Positions 1 to 8,107 of a stretch of 64,000 bases of DNA are shown in pieces. A program made the translations under genes and the position numbers. Under the pieces are notes generated by a model, which was given only the letters and a program-made list of their open reading frames with translations, was not told the DNA's origin and made no database searches. The DNA is from Acidovorax sp. YS12 (GTDB lineage Bacteria > Pseudomonadota > Gammaproteobacteria > Burkholderiales > Burkholderiaceae_C). The stretch spans positions 2,817,501-2,881,500 of the forward strand of contig CP053915.1 of assembly GCA_021496925.1 (NCBI GenBank), given 5' to 3'. Positions within the stretch are counted from its first letter, which is position 1. Every line of letters begins with the position of its first letter.

Positions 1-1054
1 CGGCTTCCCGGTGGCCCTCCTCGCGCAGCGCCATGGCCAGGCCGTTGCCGATGGTGCCCAGCAGCGCCAGGCCGGCGATGGCGACGACCAGCTCACGCGG
101 AAAGGCCGTGAGCAGCCCGGTGATGACCGCGCCGAACAGCCCGATCACCACATAGATCAGCCCGCAGGAAGCTGCCGCGGTGTAGCGCTTGCCGCGGTCT
201 TCATGCGCCTCGGGCCCCATGCAGATGGCGGCGGTGATGGCGCTGAAATTCAGCGCGAAGGCGCCAAACGGCGCCAGCACCAGCGTGGCCAGCCCGGTCA
301 TGGTGATGAGGCGCGAGACCGGCAGCTGGTAGCCCGTGGCCCGCATCACCGCCACGCCCGGCAGGTTCTGCGATGCCATGGTGACCACGAACAAGGGCAG
401 TGCCAGGCTCACCAGGGCGGAGAGGCTGAAACGCGGCATGGTGAAGACCGGCATGGCCAGCTCGAGGCGCACCGCCGACCAGCGCATGTCCCCGCGCAGC
501 GCGACGAAAAGCACGGCCGCGGCCAGCGTGACGACGACCGCATAGCGCGGCAACCGCTTGCGCGCCAGCAGGTAGGCCGCGAGCATCACCAGCACCAGCG
601 GCAGCGCGGTCTGCGCGGCGGCGAAGGCGTCCAGCCCGAAGCGCGCCAGCACGCCGGCCAGCAGCGCGGAGGCGATTTCCATGGGGATGCGGTTCATCAC
701 CCGCTCGAACCACCCGGTGGCGCCCGCCAGCGTGATGAGCAGCGCGCACACCATGAAGGCGCCCACGGCTTCGGCCATGGAAAAGCCGCCGGCCAGCCCC
801 GCCGTCGCCAGCACGGCAGCGCCGGGCGTGGACCAGGCCACCATGACCGGCTGGCGCAGCAGCAGCGACGGCACGAGCGAGCACAGCCCCATGCCCAGCC
901 CCAGGGCCCACATCCACGAGGTGATCTGCGCCGGCGTGGCGCCAAAAGCCTGCGCCGCCTGGAACACGATGGCCACCGAACTGGTGAAGCCCACCAGCAC
1001 GGCGACGAAGCCGGCGGTGAAGGCCGAGAGGCTCAGGTCTTTGAAAAATCGCAT
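1..1054 (-). CDS. benE: BenE-family benzoate/H+ symporter (3' end outside window)
   Basis: Inner-membrane transporter of the BenE family, which imports benzoate with protons. The visible 351 codons read as an almost continuous run of hydrophobic segments, starting MRFFKDLSLSAFTAGFVAVL and including the family-like stretches LVGFTSSVAIVFQAA, VMVAWSTPGAAVLAT and FALNFSAITAAICMGPEAHE. The family is about 390-400 aa, so only the last 40 or so residues lie beyond the left edge. The ATG at 1054 is preferred because the longer ORF starting at 1064 is in another frame and is an arginine-rich shadow. It points the same way as rsmE and amgK but is separated from rsmE by a palindromic repeat. No benzoate catabolic genes are visible, so the substrate is inferred from the family. 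Confidence 0.88.
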   Translation of the reverse strand, partial: MRFFKDLSLSAFTAGFVAVLVGFTSSVAIVFQAAQAFGATPAQITSWMWALGLGMGLCSLVPSLLLRQPVMVAWSTPGAAVLATAGLAGGFSMAEAVGAFMVCALLITLAGATGWFERVMNRIPMEIASALLAGVLARFGLDAFAAAQTALPLVLVMLAAYLLARKRLPRYAVVVTLAAAVLFVALRGDMRWSAVRLELAMPVFTMPRFSLSALVSLALPLFVVTMASQNLPGVAVMRATGYQLPVSRLITMTGLATLVLAPFGAFALNFSAITAAICMGPEAHEDRGKRYTAAASCGLIYVVIGLFGAVITGLLTAFPRELVVAIAGLALLGTIGNGLAMALREEGHREA

Positions 1055-1093
1055 GGCCGGCCATTCTGCCTGCTGCCGGGACACCTTGCGTTC

Positions 1094-1152
1094 GCTATGA
1101 ATAAAAGAGCTTGCAGCGCTTGCCCAGCAAGGGCTGAAAAGGCTTTTTATTC
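1094..1152. repeat. Palindromic intergenic repeat, family A (copy 1)
   Basis: Copy of the dispersed repeat whose core reads GCAGCGCTTG then a short loop then CAAGGGCTG, flanked by A/T-rich tails. It fills the gap between benE and rsmE. At least twelve other copies lie in this window, always in or at the edge of gaps between genes. The hairpin is imperfect here. Confidence 0.75.
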
Positions 1153-1159
1153 AAAACAT

Positions 1160-1888
1160 TCAAACCAGCAAGGCCGCCAGGGCAGCCAGCGGCGCCGTCT
1201 CGGCACGCAGCACGCGCGGCCCCAGGGTGACGGGGACGAAGCCCTGGCCCAAGGCCAGCGCCTCCTCGGCCGCGCTGAGCCCGCCTTCAGGCCCCGAGAG
1301 GAACCACAGCGCGCCCTGCGGCGCGGCCACCTCGCGCAGCGCCCGGGTTTCGGGGCGCAGCGACAGCAGCAAGCGCTGGCCGGGGCCCGCCAGCGCCAGG
1401 GCGGGCAGCGCCTCGGCCAGCGTGGCCATGGCGTGCACCGTGGGCACGCGGTTGCGCCCGCACTGCTCGCAGGCCGCCACGGCCACGGCCTGCCAATGGG
1501 CGCGCTTCTTGTCGGCGCGCTCGCCCTTGAGGCGCAGCACGCTGCGCTCGGCCGCCACTGGCGTGATGCTGGCCACGCCCAGCTCGGTGGCTTTCTCGAC
1601 CAGCCAGTCCATGCGCTCACCCGCCGTGATGCCGGCCAGCAGGTGCACGGCGCGGGCGGCCTCGCGCTCCAGCGCCAGATGGGCGTCGATGCGCACGCGC
1701 ACGCTGTTGCGGCCCATGTGCAGCACCGTGGCGTCGAACTCCCCGCCCGGGCCCTGCGCGCCGCCATCGAACAGGGTGATGGCGTCGCCCGGCTGCAGGC
1801 GCAGCACCTGCACGTGGCGCACGGCGCCCTCGGTCAGGTCGATTTCGGCGCCGCAAGCCAGCGGCACGGGGCTGTGGAAACGGGGCAT
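1160..1888 (-). CDS. rsmE: 16S rRNA (uracil(1498)-N3)-methyltransferase RsmE
   Basis: Methylates U1498 of 16S rRNA using S-adenosylmethionine. The 242 aa length is normal for the family. An N-terminal PUA-like RNA-binding domain (about residues 1-70, PRFHSPVPL...HVQVLRLQPGD) precedes a SPOUT/trefoil-knot methyltransferase domain. The domain shows WLVEKATELGVASITPV and the knot signature FLSGPEGGLSAAEE followed by VTLGPRVLRAETAPLAAL, which forms the cofactor pocket. ATG at 1888. It lies on the same strand as amgK (upstream) and benE (downstream), each gap holding a copy of repeat family A. Confidence 0.95.
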   Translation of the reverse strand: MPRFHSPVPLACGAEIDLTEGAVRHVQVLRLQPGDAITLFDGGAQGPGGEFDATVLHMGRNSVRVRIDAHLALEREAARAVHLLAGITAGERMDWLVEKATELGVASITPVAAERSVLRLKGERADKKRAHWQAVAVAACEQCGRNRVPTVHAMATLAEALPALALAGPGQRLLLSLRPETRALREVAAPQGALWFLSGPEGGLSAAEEALALGQGFVPVTLGPRVLRAETAPLAALAALLV

Positions 1889-1897
1889 GCTGGGTTG

Positions 1898-1960
1898 TTC
1901 GCTATTGAATAGTGAGCTGCTTGCGCTTGACTGACAAGGGCTGGAGGCCTTTTTTATGCA
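1898..1960. repeat. Palindromic intergenic repeat, family A (copy 2)
   Basis: Repeat copy between the amgK stop and the rsmE start, containing CTGCTTGCGCTTGACTGACA and AAGGGCTGGAGGCC followed by T6. The inverted halves are diverged. On the plus strand the run of T after the hairpin resembles a terminator. Confidence 0.7.
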
Positions 1961-1966
1961 AAACCT

Positions 1967-3073
1967 TCACATTCGCCCGAAAGCGTAGCCCACGGGGGCG
2001 CTGGTACCTTCGATCTGGTCAACCAGGCGCAGCAAGGGCGCCAGCTCGCGGTAGCGCGTGGCCGTGGCGCGGATGTAGGCGATGAAGCGCGGCGCATCCG
2101 CCAGGTACCTGGGCTTGCCGTCGCGCAGCGTCAGCCGCGCGAAGATGCCCGCCACCTTCAGGTGGCGCTGCAGCCCCATCCACTCGACGGCGCGGTAGAA
2201 CGCGCCGAAGTCGTCGCCCCAGCCCGAGGCGCTGCGCGCGCCCAGCAAGCCCGCGCGGCGCGCCTTCTCCCAGTAGCGCACGGTGACGTCGATGACGAAG
2301 TCTTCCTCCCAGCTGATGAAGGCGTCGCGCAGCAAGCTGGCGATGTCGTAGGTGATGGGGCCGTACACCGCGTCCTGGAAGTCGAGCACACCCAGCGGCG
2401 CCCCCGCGGGCGGCACCATGAGGTTGCGCATCATGAAGTCGCGGTGCACGAACACGCTGGGCGCGGCCAGGCTGTGCGCCACGATGCGGTCGAAGGCCTG
2501 GGCCAGCGTGGCCTGCTGCGCAGCGTCCAGCACCACGCCGCGGTGCCGGGCCACGTACCAGTCCGGGAAGAGCTGCAGCTCGCGCCGCAGCAGCGCCTCG
2601 TCATACGGCGGCAGCACGCCGGGGCGCGAGGCCTGCTGCCAGTCCAGCAGCCCATCCACCGCCTGGCGGTACCAATCCAGCGCGGCCTGGGGCTGGCCAG
2701 GGTCCAGCACCTCGATCACCGTTTGCGTGCCCAGGTCGGACAGCAGCATGAAGCCCTGCGCCTCGTCCCAGGCCAGGATCTCGGGCACCCGCAGGCCCGC
2801 CTGCCGCATCAGCGCCTGCACCTGTACGAAGGGGCGGCAATTCTCCTTGTCGGGCGGCGCGTCCATCACCACCAGGCTGGCGCCGGCGCTGGTGTCCAGG
2901 CGCAGGTAGCGGCGGAAACTCGCGTCGGCCGATGCCGGCCGCAGGGTTTCAAGGCGCAGGCCATGGGCCGCAGCCAGCGGGGCGATCCAGGCGCCGAAGG
3001 CGGCCTGGCGCGGCGCATCGGGCCAAAGGGAAGGGGATGGGGCGGAGGACGGGGAGGGAAGGGGGGCGCTCAT
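1967..3073 (-). CDS. amgK: Sugar kinase AmgK (N-acetylmuramate/N-acetylglucosamine kinase), phosphotransferase fold
   Basis: Member of the aminoglycoside-phosphotransferase fold; in the AmgK branch it phosphorylates the anomeric carbon of MurNAc/GlcNAc in cell-wall recycling that bypasses MurA. The 368 aa protein shows the catalytic loop VFVHRDFMMRNLMV (HxDxxxxN) and the metal-binding motif GVLDFQDAVYGPITYD. A longer upstream ORF exists to 3523, but the ATG at 3073 begins MSAPLPSPSS and is chosen because further extension runs antisense into lptD. Its start codon overlaps the lptD ATG on the other strand, a neighbourhood typical for beta- and gammaproteobacterial amgK. The usual partner murU is not in this window, so the exact substrate rests on gene order and family. 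Confidence 0.85.
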   Translation of the reverse strand: MSAPLPSPSSAPSPSLWPDAPRQAAFGAWIAPLAAAHGLRLETLRPASADASFRRYLRLDTSAGASLVVMDAPPDKENCRPFVQVQALMRQAGLRVPEILAWDEAQGFMLLSDLGTQTVIEVLDPGQPQAALDWYRQAVDGLLDWQQASRPGVLPPYDEALLRRELQLFPDWYVARHRGVVLDAAQQATLAQAFDRIVAHSLAAPSVFVHRDFMMRNLMVPPAGAPLGVLDFQDAVYGPITYDIASLLRDAFISWEEDFVIDVTVRYWEKARRAGLLGARSASGWGDDFGAFYRAVEWMGLQRHLKVAGIFARLTLRDGKPRYLADAPRFIAYIRATATRYRELAPLLRLVDQIEGTSAPVGYAFGRM

Positions 3074-5555
3074 GGATAATCCGATTCTACAAACCGCCCC
3101 GCCCGCCTTGCTCTCCGGGGCGGTCTCCTTTGTCGACGTGCTTTCCCCACCCACCAACGTGCCTTCCCGCGAGCCCACCGCCGAGCTGCATTGCCGCCCC
3201 CGTTTGACGCACAGCGCACTGGCCGTGGCGCTGCTGGCCTGGTCGCTGGCGCCCCGGGCCTGGGCCCAGGAAGAGGCGCCCGCGCGCCCGCTGCGCGCCA
3301 GCCCGCTGCTGCAGGAGAAGATCGCCCCCGAGGTGCGCAACCAGCTGCCGGTGTTCGTGCGCGGCGACCGCATCGAAGGCCAGGCCGACGTGAATGCCGT
3401 GGTCGAAGGCAACGCCGAGCTGCGCCGGGGCGACACGGTGATCCGCGCCGACCGCCTGGAGTACACCGTGCCCGAGGACCTGGCACAGGCGCGCGGCCAC
3501 GTGCGCATGAACCGCGCGGGCAACGTCTACGAAGGCTCGGCGCTGCATCTGCGGGTGGAGGCGTTCGAGGGCTTTTTCAGCGACGCGCGCTACCGCTTCC
3601 TCGCCACGGAGGGCCACGGCGAATCGACACGGGCCGACTTCATCGACGCCGCCCGCTCCGTGGTGCACCAGGCTACCTATACCACCTGCCAGCGCGACGA
3701 GACGGAAAGCTGGCAGCCCGACTGGGTGCTGCGCGCCGAGCGCATCCACCTCGACACCGAGGAACAGGTGGGCGTGGCCGAAAACGCGCGCCTGGAATTC
3801 AAGGGGCTGTCTTCGCCCGCCATCCCGCGCCTGAGCTTTCCCCTGTCGGACAAGCGCAAGTCCGGCTTGCTGCCGCCCACCCTCATTCCAGTGGACAGCG
3901 TCAACGGCCCCACGCTGGCCGTGCCCTATTACTGGAACATCGCGCCCAACCGCGACGCCACCATCACCCCCATGGCGATGGCGCGCCGCGGGCTGAACCT
4001 GGGCGCCGAGTTCCGCTACCTGGAGCCGTCGTACCAGGGCGAGATCGGCGCCAGCTACCTGCCGAACGACAAGCTGGCCGAGCGCAACCGCTGGTCGTAC
4101 ACGGTCCGACACACCGGGGTGATCGACAGCCCCCTGGGCGGGCTCGGCCTGGGGCTGAACCTCAACCGCGTCAGCGACGACGACTACTGGCGCGACTTCC
4201 CGCGCATGGCCCTGCCGGGCACCGGGCGGTCGCAGCTCATCCAGCGCCTGCTGCCCAACGACGCCTCGCTGCACTGGGGCCAGGGCGACATGTCCATGGT
4301 GGCGCGCACGCTGCGCTGGCAAACGCTGCAGGACGTGACGGCGCCCATCGTCCCGCCCTACGACCGCCTGCCCCAGCTCACCTGGCGCTATGCGCCCTCC
4401 AGCCTGGGAAGCAGCTTCGACGCCAGCGTCGAGGTGGACACCACGCGCTTTCACGCCGACCGCCTGCTGACCGGCCAGCCCAATGCGCAGCGCAGCTACA
4501 CCATGGCGCAGCTCAGCCGCCCGTTCCTCGCGCCCTGGGGCTTCGTCACCCCGCGCGTGCAGGTGCATGCCACGCACTACGAGTTCGATGGCGCCCTGGC
4601 CAACGGCGCGCGCACCGCGAGCCGCGTGCTGCCCACGTTCAGCCTGGACAGCGGCCTGGTGTTCGAGCGCGAAACCGCCTACCTGGGCCGCGCCTTCACG
4701 CAGACGCTGGAGCCGCGCGCCTTCTACACCTACACGCCGTACCGCGACCAGAGCCTGCTGCCGGTGTACGACACGGCGGCGAACGACTTCAACTTCGCCA
4801 CCGTCTTCACGGAAAACGCCTTCACCGGCAACGACCGCCTGGCCGACAACAACCTGCTCACGCTCGGCCTGACCTCGCGCCTGCTCAACCCCACGACCGG
4901 CGCCGAAGCGCTGCGCCTGGGCGTGGCGCAGCGCGTGCGCTTCTCCGACCAGCGCGTGACGCTGCCGGGCGTGGCGCCGCTAGACGAACGCCTGTCCGAC
5001 CTGCTGCTGGGCGCCGCCGTGAACTGGACGCCCCAGTGGGCCACCGAGGCCACGGTGCAGTACAACCCCAAGGACCACCGCTCGATCCGCTCCACCGTGG
5101 GCGGGCGCTACAGCCCCGGTGCCTACCGCACGGTCAGCGCGGCCTACCGCTTCCAGCGCGACATGAGCGAGCAGATCGACGTGGGCTGGCAATGGCCCAT
5201 CAACGACCTGTGGGGCGACAAAGGCCGCGACCTGGGCCCTGGCCGCGGCCAGGGCGGCGGGCGCTGGTACAGCGTCGGACGCCTGAACTACAGCACCATG
5301 GAGCGCCGCCTGGTCGATGCCGTGGTCGGCATCGAGTACGACAGCTGCTGCTGGATCGGCCGCGTGGTGCTCGAGCGCCTGCAAAGCGGGCAGACCCAGA
5401 CCAGCACGCGCCTGCTGCTGCAGCTCGAATTCGTCGGGTTCACCCGCCTGAGCCTGGGCGCCAACCCGCTGTCCAGCCTGAAGCAGAATATCCCGCGCTA
5501 CCAGTACCTGCGTGAGCAAGTCAGCCCACCCAGCCGTTTCAGCCAATACGACTAG
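3072..5555 (+). CDS. lptD: LPS-assembly outer-membrane protein LptD
   Basis: Outer-membrane beta-barrel that inserts lipopolysaccharide into the outer leaflet together with LptE (encoded here at 53276-53788). A signal peptide (SALAVALLAWSLAPRAWAQ) lies about residues 45-63. It is followed by the periplasmic jellyroll domain (VFVRGDRIEGQADVNAVVEG...ADRLEYTVPEDLAQARGHV) and a barrel of some 550 residues. TYTTCQRDE and YDSCCWIGRVV carry the cysteines that form the interdomain disulfides in this family. With the ATG at 3072 the protein is 827 aa, with an unusually long leader before the signal peptide. A downstream non-ATG start (TTG near 3204) would give a conventional leader, so the start is uncertain. 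First gene of lptD-surA-rsmA. Confidence 0.95.
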   Translation: MDNPILQTAPPALLSGAVSFVDVLSPPTNVPSREPTAELHCRPRLTHSALAVALLAWSLAPRAWAQEEAPARPLRASPLLQEKIAPEVRNQLPVFVRGDRIEGQADVNAVVEGNAELRRGDTVIRADRLEYTVPEDLAQARGHVRMNRAGNVYEGSALHLRVEAFEGFFSDARYRFLATEGHGESTRADFIDAARSVVHQATYTTCQRDETESWQPDWVLRAERIHLDTEEQVGVAENARLEFKGLSSPAIPRLSFPLSDKRKSGLLPPTLIPVDSVNGPTLAVPYYWNIAPNRDATITPMAMARRGLNLGAEFRYLEPSYQGEIGASYLPNDKLAERNRWSYTVRHTGVIDSPLGGLGLGLNLNRVSDDDYWRDFPRMALPGTGRSQLIQRLLPNDASLHWGQGDMSMVARTLRWQTLQDVTAPIVPPYDRLPQLTWRYAPSSLGSSFDASVEVDTTRFHADRLLTGQPNAQRSYTMAQLSRPFLAPWGFVTPRVQVHATHYEFDGALANGARTASRVLPTFSLDSGLVFERETAYLGRAFTQTLEPRAFYTYTPYRDQSLLPVYDTAANDFNFATVFTENAFTGNDRLADNNLLTLGLTSRLLNPTTGAEALRLGVAQRVRFSDQRVTLPGVAPLDERLSDLLLGAAVNWTPQWATEATVQYNPKDHRSIRSTVGGRYSPGAYRTVSAAYRFQRDMSEQIDVGWQWPINDLWGDKGRDLGPGRGQGGGRWYSVGRLNYSTMERRLVDAVVGIEYDSCCWIGRVVLERLQSGQTQTSTRLLLQLEFVGFTRLSLGANPLSSLKQNIPRYQYLREQVSPPSRFSQYD

Positions 5556-5568
5556 CCCCCTTCATCCG

Positions 5569-7008
5569 ATGCGCACCTTGTTGAACCATCGAGCCCTCGC
5601 CCTGGGCCTTGCCTGCGTGGGCCTTCTGGCCAGTGCAGGCCTCCCCCTTGCCCACGCGCAGAAGCTGCGCCTGCCCGGCAGCGCCGGCCCCTCGCTGGCC
5701 CGGGACCAGGGCAGCACGACGGTATCGCCGGCCGCCGCAGCGGCCGCCGAGGCCGCAGCCGCCGTCCCCGGCATCCGCCAGGCAGACTACATCGTGGCCA
5801 TCGTCAACTCCGAGCCGCTGACCAACAACGAGGTCAAGGCCCGCGTGGCGCGCGTCGAAAAGACCCTGTCCGGCCAGGGCATGGCCGTGCCGCCGCAGGA
5901 TGTGCTGGCGCGCGAGGTGCTGGAGCGGCTGATCCTGGAAAAGATCCTGCAGCAGCAGGCCGTGGAAAGCGGCGTGCGCGTGGACGACTACGCCGTGGAC
6001 CAGGCCGAGCAGAACGTGGCGCGGCAGAACGACGTATCGGTCGCCGACATGCACCGCCGCCTGGCCGCCGAAGGCATGGACCCCAAGCGCTTCCGCCAGG
6101 AGCTGCGCAACCAGATGCTGGTGCAGCGCCTGCGCGAACGCGAGCTGGAGTCGCGCGTGCGCGTGAGCGACGTCGAAGTCGAGCAGTACCTGCGCGAGCA
6201 GCAGGGCAGCAGCGGCGCCAACGCGCCCTTCGCCATCAACCTCGGCCACATCCTGGTCAGCGTGCCGGAGAACGCCAGCGCCGCCGTGGTCGATGCGGCC
6301 CAGGCGCGCGCCCAAGCCGCGGCGGAAAAGGCCCGCGTGAGCGCCACCGACTTCGCCGCCCTGGCGCGCGAATACTCCGACGCGCCCGAGGGCCAGAATG
6401 GCGGCCAGCTCGGCCTGCGCCCGGCGGACCGCTACCCCGAGCTGTTCATCGACGCGGCACGCAAGCTGCCGGTGGGCGGCGTGGCCGGCCCGGTCCGCTC
6501 GGCGGCCGGCTTCCACGTGCTGAAGGTGCTGGAGCGCACCAGCGCCGGCATGCAGGCCATGGTCACGCAAAACCACGTGCGCCACATCCTGCTGCGCACC
6601 AACGCGCAGTTCAACGAAGCCACGGCCGCCACGCGCCTGGCCGACTACCGCCGCCGCATCCTGGCCGGCCAGGCCACCTTCGAGGCCCTGGCACGCGAGC
6701 ACTCGCAGGACGGCAGCGCCCCGCAGGGCGGCGACCTGGGCTGGGCCGCGCCGGGCCGCTACGTGCCGGAGTTCGAGCAGGCCGTGCAGGCGCTGCAGCC
6801 CGGCGAGGTCAGCCCGCCGGTGGTCTCGCGCTTCGGCGTGCACCTGATCCAATTGGTGGAGCGCCGCGAGGTGCCGCTCACCCCGCGCGAGCAGCGCGAG
6901 CTGGCGCGCGACGCCATGCGCGAGAAGAAGCTCGAAGACGCCTACACCACCTGGGCGCAGGAGCAGCGCGCGCGCGCCTACGTCGAATACCGCGAGCCGC
7001 CGCAGTGA
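5569..7008 (+). CDS. surA: Periplasmic chaperone/peptidyl-prolyl isomerase SurA
   Basis: Periplasmic chaperone that escorts outer-membrane proteins, including LptD, to the Bam complex. The 479 aa protein begins MRTLLNHRALALGLACVGLL with a signal peptide ending near AHAQ. An N-terminal chaperone domain follows (DYIVAIVNSEPLTNNEVKAR), then two parvulin domains (INLGHILVSVPENA and NHVRHILLRTNAQFNE, each with its QxGGxLG(W/L) segment) and a C-terminal helix. The ATG at 5569 is preferred over the in-frame 5512 start, which would lie inside lptD and place 19 residues before the signal peptide. The gap after lptD is 13 nt and the end overlaps rsmA by 4 nt, so the three are one operon. No pdxA lies between surA and rsmA. 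Confidence 0.95.
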   Translation: MRTLLNHRALALGLACVGLLASAGLPLAHAQKLRLPGSAGPSLARDQGSTTVSPAAAAAAEAAAAVPGIRQADYIVAIVNSEPLTNNEVKARVARVEKTLSGQGMAVPPQDVLAREVLERLILEKILQQQAVESGVRVDDYAVDQAEQNVARQNDVSVADMHRRLAAEGMDPKRFRQELRNQMLVQRLRERELESRVRVSDVEVEQYLREQQGSSGANAPFAINLGHILVSVPENASAAVVDAAQARAQAAAEKARVSATDFAALAREYSDAPEGQNGGQLGLRPADRYPELFIDAARKLPVGGVAGPVRSAAGFHVLKVLERTSAGMQAMVTQNHVRHILLRTNAQFNEATAATRLADYRRRILAGQATFEALAREHSQDGSAPQGGDLGWAAPGRYVPEFEQAVQALQPGEVSPPVVSRFGVHLIQLVERREVPLTPREQRELARDAMREKKLEDAYTTWAQEQRARAYVEYREPPQ

Positions 7009-7766
7009 AGCACATCCCGCGCAAGCGCTTTGGCCAGCACTTCCTGTGCGACGGCGGCATCATCGACGCCATCGTGCGCGCCATCGCCCCGGTGGCGGGC
7101 GAGCCGATGGTCGAGATCGGCCCCGGGCTGGCCGCCCTGACGCAGCCCCTGGTGGAGCGCCTGGGGCGGCTCACGGTGGTGGAGCTGGACCGCGACCTGG
7201 CCGCGCGGCTGCGCCAGCACGGCCAGCTCCAGGTGATCGAATCGGATGTGCTGAAAGCCGACTTCGCGCAGATAGCGCAAGCGCTGGGCGCTCCGAAAAT
7301 CAGAGTCGTGGGCAACCTGCCCTACAACATCTCGACCCCCATCCTGTTCCATCTGCTGGGCTACGTGGACTCGATCCAGGACCAGCATTTCATGCTGCAG
7401 AAAGAAGTCATCGACCGCATGGTGGCCGGGCCCGCCACGGGCGACTACGGCCGCCTGTCGGTGATGCTGCAGTGGCGCTACGCCATGGAGAACGTGCTGT
7501 TCGTGCCCCCGGAGAGCTTCGACCCGCCGCCGCGCGTGGACAGCGCCGTGGTGCGCATGGTGCCGCATGCGCAGCCCGCGCCACTGTCGCAGGCGGTGCT
7601 GGAGGAACTGGTGCAGACCGCGTTCAGCCAGCGGCGCAAGCTGCTGCGCCACACGCTGGGCCGCTGGCTGGAGGCGCGCCAGTTCGCGGGCCATTTCGAC
7701 ACCCAGCGCCGCGCCGAGGAAGTGCCGGTGGCCGAGTACGTGGCGCTGGCCCAGCAGTGCTCCTGA
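7005..7766 (+). CDS. rsmA: 16S rRNA (adenine1518/1519-N6)-dimethyltransferase RsmA (KsgA)
   Basis: Dimethylates the two adjacent adenines of the 16S rRNA 3' hairpin. The 253 aa protein starts MKHIPRKRFGQHFLCD, the family N-terminus. It has the SAM-binding motif VEIGPGLAALTQPL, the catalytic NLPYNISTP (NLPY) and the C-terminal helical domain with QTAFSQRRKLLRHTLG. The start is GTG at 7005, nested in the surA stop (GTGA), so translation is probably coupled. Third gene of the lptD operon. Confidence 0.96.
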   Translation: MKHIPRKRFGQHFLCDGGIIDAIVRAIAPVAGEPMVEIGPGLAALTQPLVERLGRLTVVELDRDLAARLRQHGQLQVIESDVLKADFAQIAQALGAPKIRVVGNLPYNISTPILFHLLGYVDSIQDQHFMLQKEVIDRMVAGPATGDYGRLSVMLQWRYAMENVLFVPPESFDPPPRVDSAVVRMVPHAQPAPLSQAVLEELVQTAFSQRRKLLRHTLGRWLEARQFAGHFDTQRRAEEVPVAEYVALAQQCS

Positions 7767-7820
7767 AAAAAGAGCTGCCAGCGCTTGGCTGGCAAGGGCT
7801 GGAGCCTGATTTTGCTATGA
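7764..7820. repeat. Palindromic intergenic repeat, family A (copy 3)
   Basis: Begins at the rsmA stop codon: GCTGCCAGCGCTTG, loop GCTGG, CAAGGGCTGGAGCC then an A/T-rich tail. The position directly behind the operon suggests use as a transcription-end hairpin, though no clean T-run follows. Confidence 0.75.
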
Positions 7821-8106
7821 ATATCGTTCATACGGGTTTGCCTTCAACCGTATAACTAGGCGGGAAGCCGCAGACAGTGCTGTAGCACGGCAAGGCGAAC
7901 CAACAACGTTAGACGGTTGAAGGCAAACCCGTATCAGGCAGCGCTGCGCCAGTAGCCTGCGTTGAACGGGCTGCTCATGCGCAGCGCCAAGGGAGAAACG
8001 TCGACCAGCATGTCCGCAGGCACCATCTGCGCGGCGTCCGGCAGCGCGATGTCCACGACGGGGGCCTCGGTCGCCCGTTCTGCTTGGCCAGCAGATGCAG
8101 AACGGG
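7767..8106. other. 340-bp non-coding gap between rsmA and the barstar gene
   Basis: No credible gene. It holds repeat copy 3, the 22-bp inverted-repeat element at 7830-7934 and the hairpin at 8073-8107 behind the barstar gene. Short ORFs here are arginine/serine-rich shadows without start signals. Confidence 0.7.
7830..7934. repeat. Inverted-repeat element with perfect 22-bp arms (family C)
   Basis: The arms 7830-7851 and 7913-7934 are exact reverse complements (22 of 22) around a 61-nt interior. The interior contains GCAGACAGTGCTGTAGCACG and CGAACCAACAACGTTAG. Just inside the arms, TAAC faces GTTA, extending the symmetry after one mismatch. The layout is that of a MITE-like or REP-like extragenic element. 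No direct target duplication could be made out and no second copy lies in this window. Confidence 0.75.
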
Positions 8107-8107
8107 C
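8073..8107 (-). terminator. Hairpin at the barstar stop codon
   Basis: Perfect 11-bp arms (GCCCGTTCTGC / GCAGAACGGGC) with a 13-nt loop, the right arm touching the last base of the barstar stop codon. It is placed where a terminator of the RNase-barstar operon would be. There is no T-tract after it on the minus strand, so it could instead be an RNA-stabilising stem. Confidence 0.45.

Noticed and set aside
11..1912. 633-codon ORF on the plus strand across benE and rsmE
   Set aside because: His/Gln/Arg/Gly-rich translation typical of antisense reading in GC-rich DNA; both strands cannot code here and the minus-strand proteins are recognisable.
7005..7008. Missing pdxA between surA and rsmA as a deletion
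   Set aside because: The surA stop and rsmA start overlap cleanly, so nothing suggests a recent loss; gene order simply differs from enteric bacteria.
7830..7934. Integron attC site
   Set aside because: The right core fits GTTRRRY but the left core does not fit RYYYAAC, and no integrase or cassette array is present.
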